Assembly (NCBI GenBank): GCA_002415025.1
Contig: DIBR01000047.1
Location: forward strand, 32,906-39,319
Reading direction: 5' to 3'
Length of the DNA: 6,414 nucleotides
From: Spongiibacteraceae bacterium UBA5047
Lineage (GTDB): Bacteria > Pseudomonadota > Gammaproteobacteria > Pseudomonadales > Spongiibacteraceae
Positions 6,183 through 6,414 of this stretch are shown piece after piece; position 1 is the stretch's first letter; every line of letters starts with the position of its first letter. The notes beneath the pieces are model-generated. The model was not told the DNA's origin and made no database searches. It saw only the letters and a list, made by a program, of their open reading frames with translations. A program made the position numbers and the translations under genes.

Positions 6183-6189
6183 GAACTAT

Positions 6190-6414
6190 CTAATCGTCAC
6201 AATACTTTTGCGCTTCGGCAACATTCAACGTGCCTTCATAAATGGCACGACCGGTTATTGCGCCTAAGATACCTTGATCAGAAACGTCCTTCAGCGCGCG
6301 AATATCGTCCATATTGGTAATGCCACCGGAAGCGATAACCGGAATCGAAGAGGCCTGCGCCATCGTCACCGTCTGCTCGACGTTCACACCCTGCATCATG
6401 CCGTCGCGGGCGAT
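6190..6414 (-). CDS. hisA: ProFAR isomerase HisA, C-terminal 74 residues (partial, runs off right edge)
   Basis: The frame is open to the window edge and reads IARDGMMQGVNVEQT, IPVIASGGITNMDDI and GAITGRAIYEGTLNVAEA before a TAG stop. These match the last third of the HisA barrel: the RDG motif after strand 6, the ASGG phosphate loop, and the final I-GRA-YEG segment. HisA isomerises the aminoaldose ProFAR to the ketose PRFAR, the substrate of HisF/HisH. Both catalytic aspartates lie in the part outside the window. The internal ATG at 6399 is not the start. It sits directly upstream of hisF on the same strand, the usual his operon order. Confidence 0.96.
   Translation of the reverse strand: MARDGMMQGVNVEQTVTMAQASSIPVIASGGITNMDDIRALKDVSDQGILGAITGRAIYEGTLNVAEAQKYCDD

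Overview
The window looks like chromosomal DNA from a free-living, probably aquatic gammaproteobacterium. Three things point there: a hisA-hisF pair of gammaproteobacterial character, Gram-negative envelope proteins (a signal-peptide-bearing beta-barrel candidate and a lipoprotein), and GTAG/GGAG-headed palindromic intergenic repeats of the REP type. A Cellvibrionales-like host is a guess and the genus cannot be read from the sequence. I see no phage, transposase, CRISPR array or RNA gene.

Layout, left to right. At 1-1062 (minus strand) lies the N-terminal 354 residues of an SLC13/DASS-family anion:Na+ symporter that runs off the left edge. Divergent from it, with directly overlapping potential start codons, is a small exported protein, probably an outer-membrane beta-barrel (1061-1660, plus). 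It converges with, and overlaps by 17 bp, a minus-strand lipoprotein gene (1644-2708). That lipoprotein is a paraoxonase/SMP-30-like six-bladed propeller retaining the whole PON-type calcium and histidine signature. A 170-bp divergent intergenic region (2709-2878) holds ribosome binding sites for both neighbours and a TGAC-N6-GTCA inverted repeat. It is followed by a cytoplasmic molybdopterin/[4Fe-4S] oxidoreductase (2879-5089, plus) with an Asp at the probable Mo-ligand position and no partner subunit in view.

The right part is the end of a histidine operon on the minus strand: the C-terminal end of hisA (6190-6414, cut by the edge) and complete hisF (5305-6081). The 108-bp hisA-hisF gap and the 215-bp region after hisF are filled with palindromic repeats of two families. 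Four copies are of a 30-bp GTAG-headed type. Two are of a 21-bp GGAG-headed type. Members within each family differ by paired, stem-preserving substitutions.

HisA and HisF act together in histidine biosynthesis: HisA isomerises ProFAR to PRFAR, and HisF with HisH cyclises it to IGP and AICAR. The left-hand genes (transporter, barrel protein, PON-like lipoprotein, molybdoenzyme) do not form an obvious operon, because their strands alternate. No shared pathway can be claimed from the sequence. The most interesting content is the covarying repeats and the unusual Mo-ligand region; I do not see convincing evidence of an entirely new multigene system.
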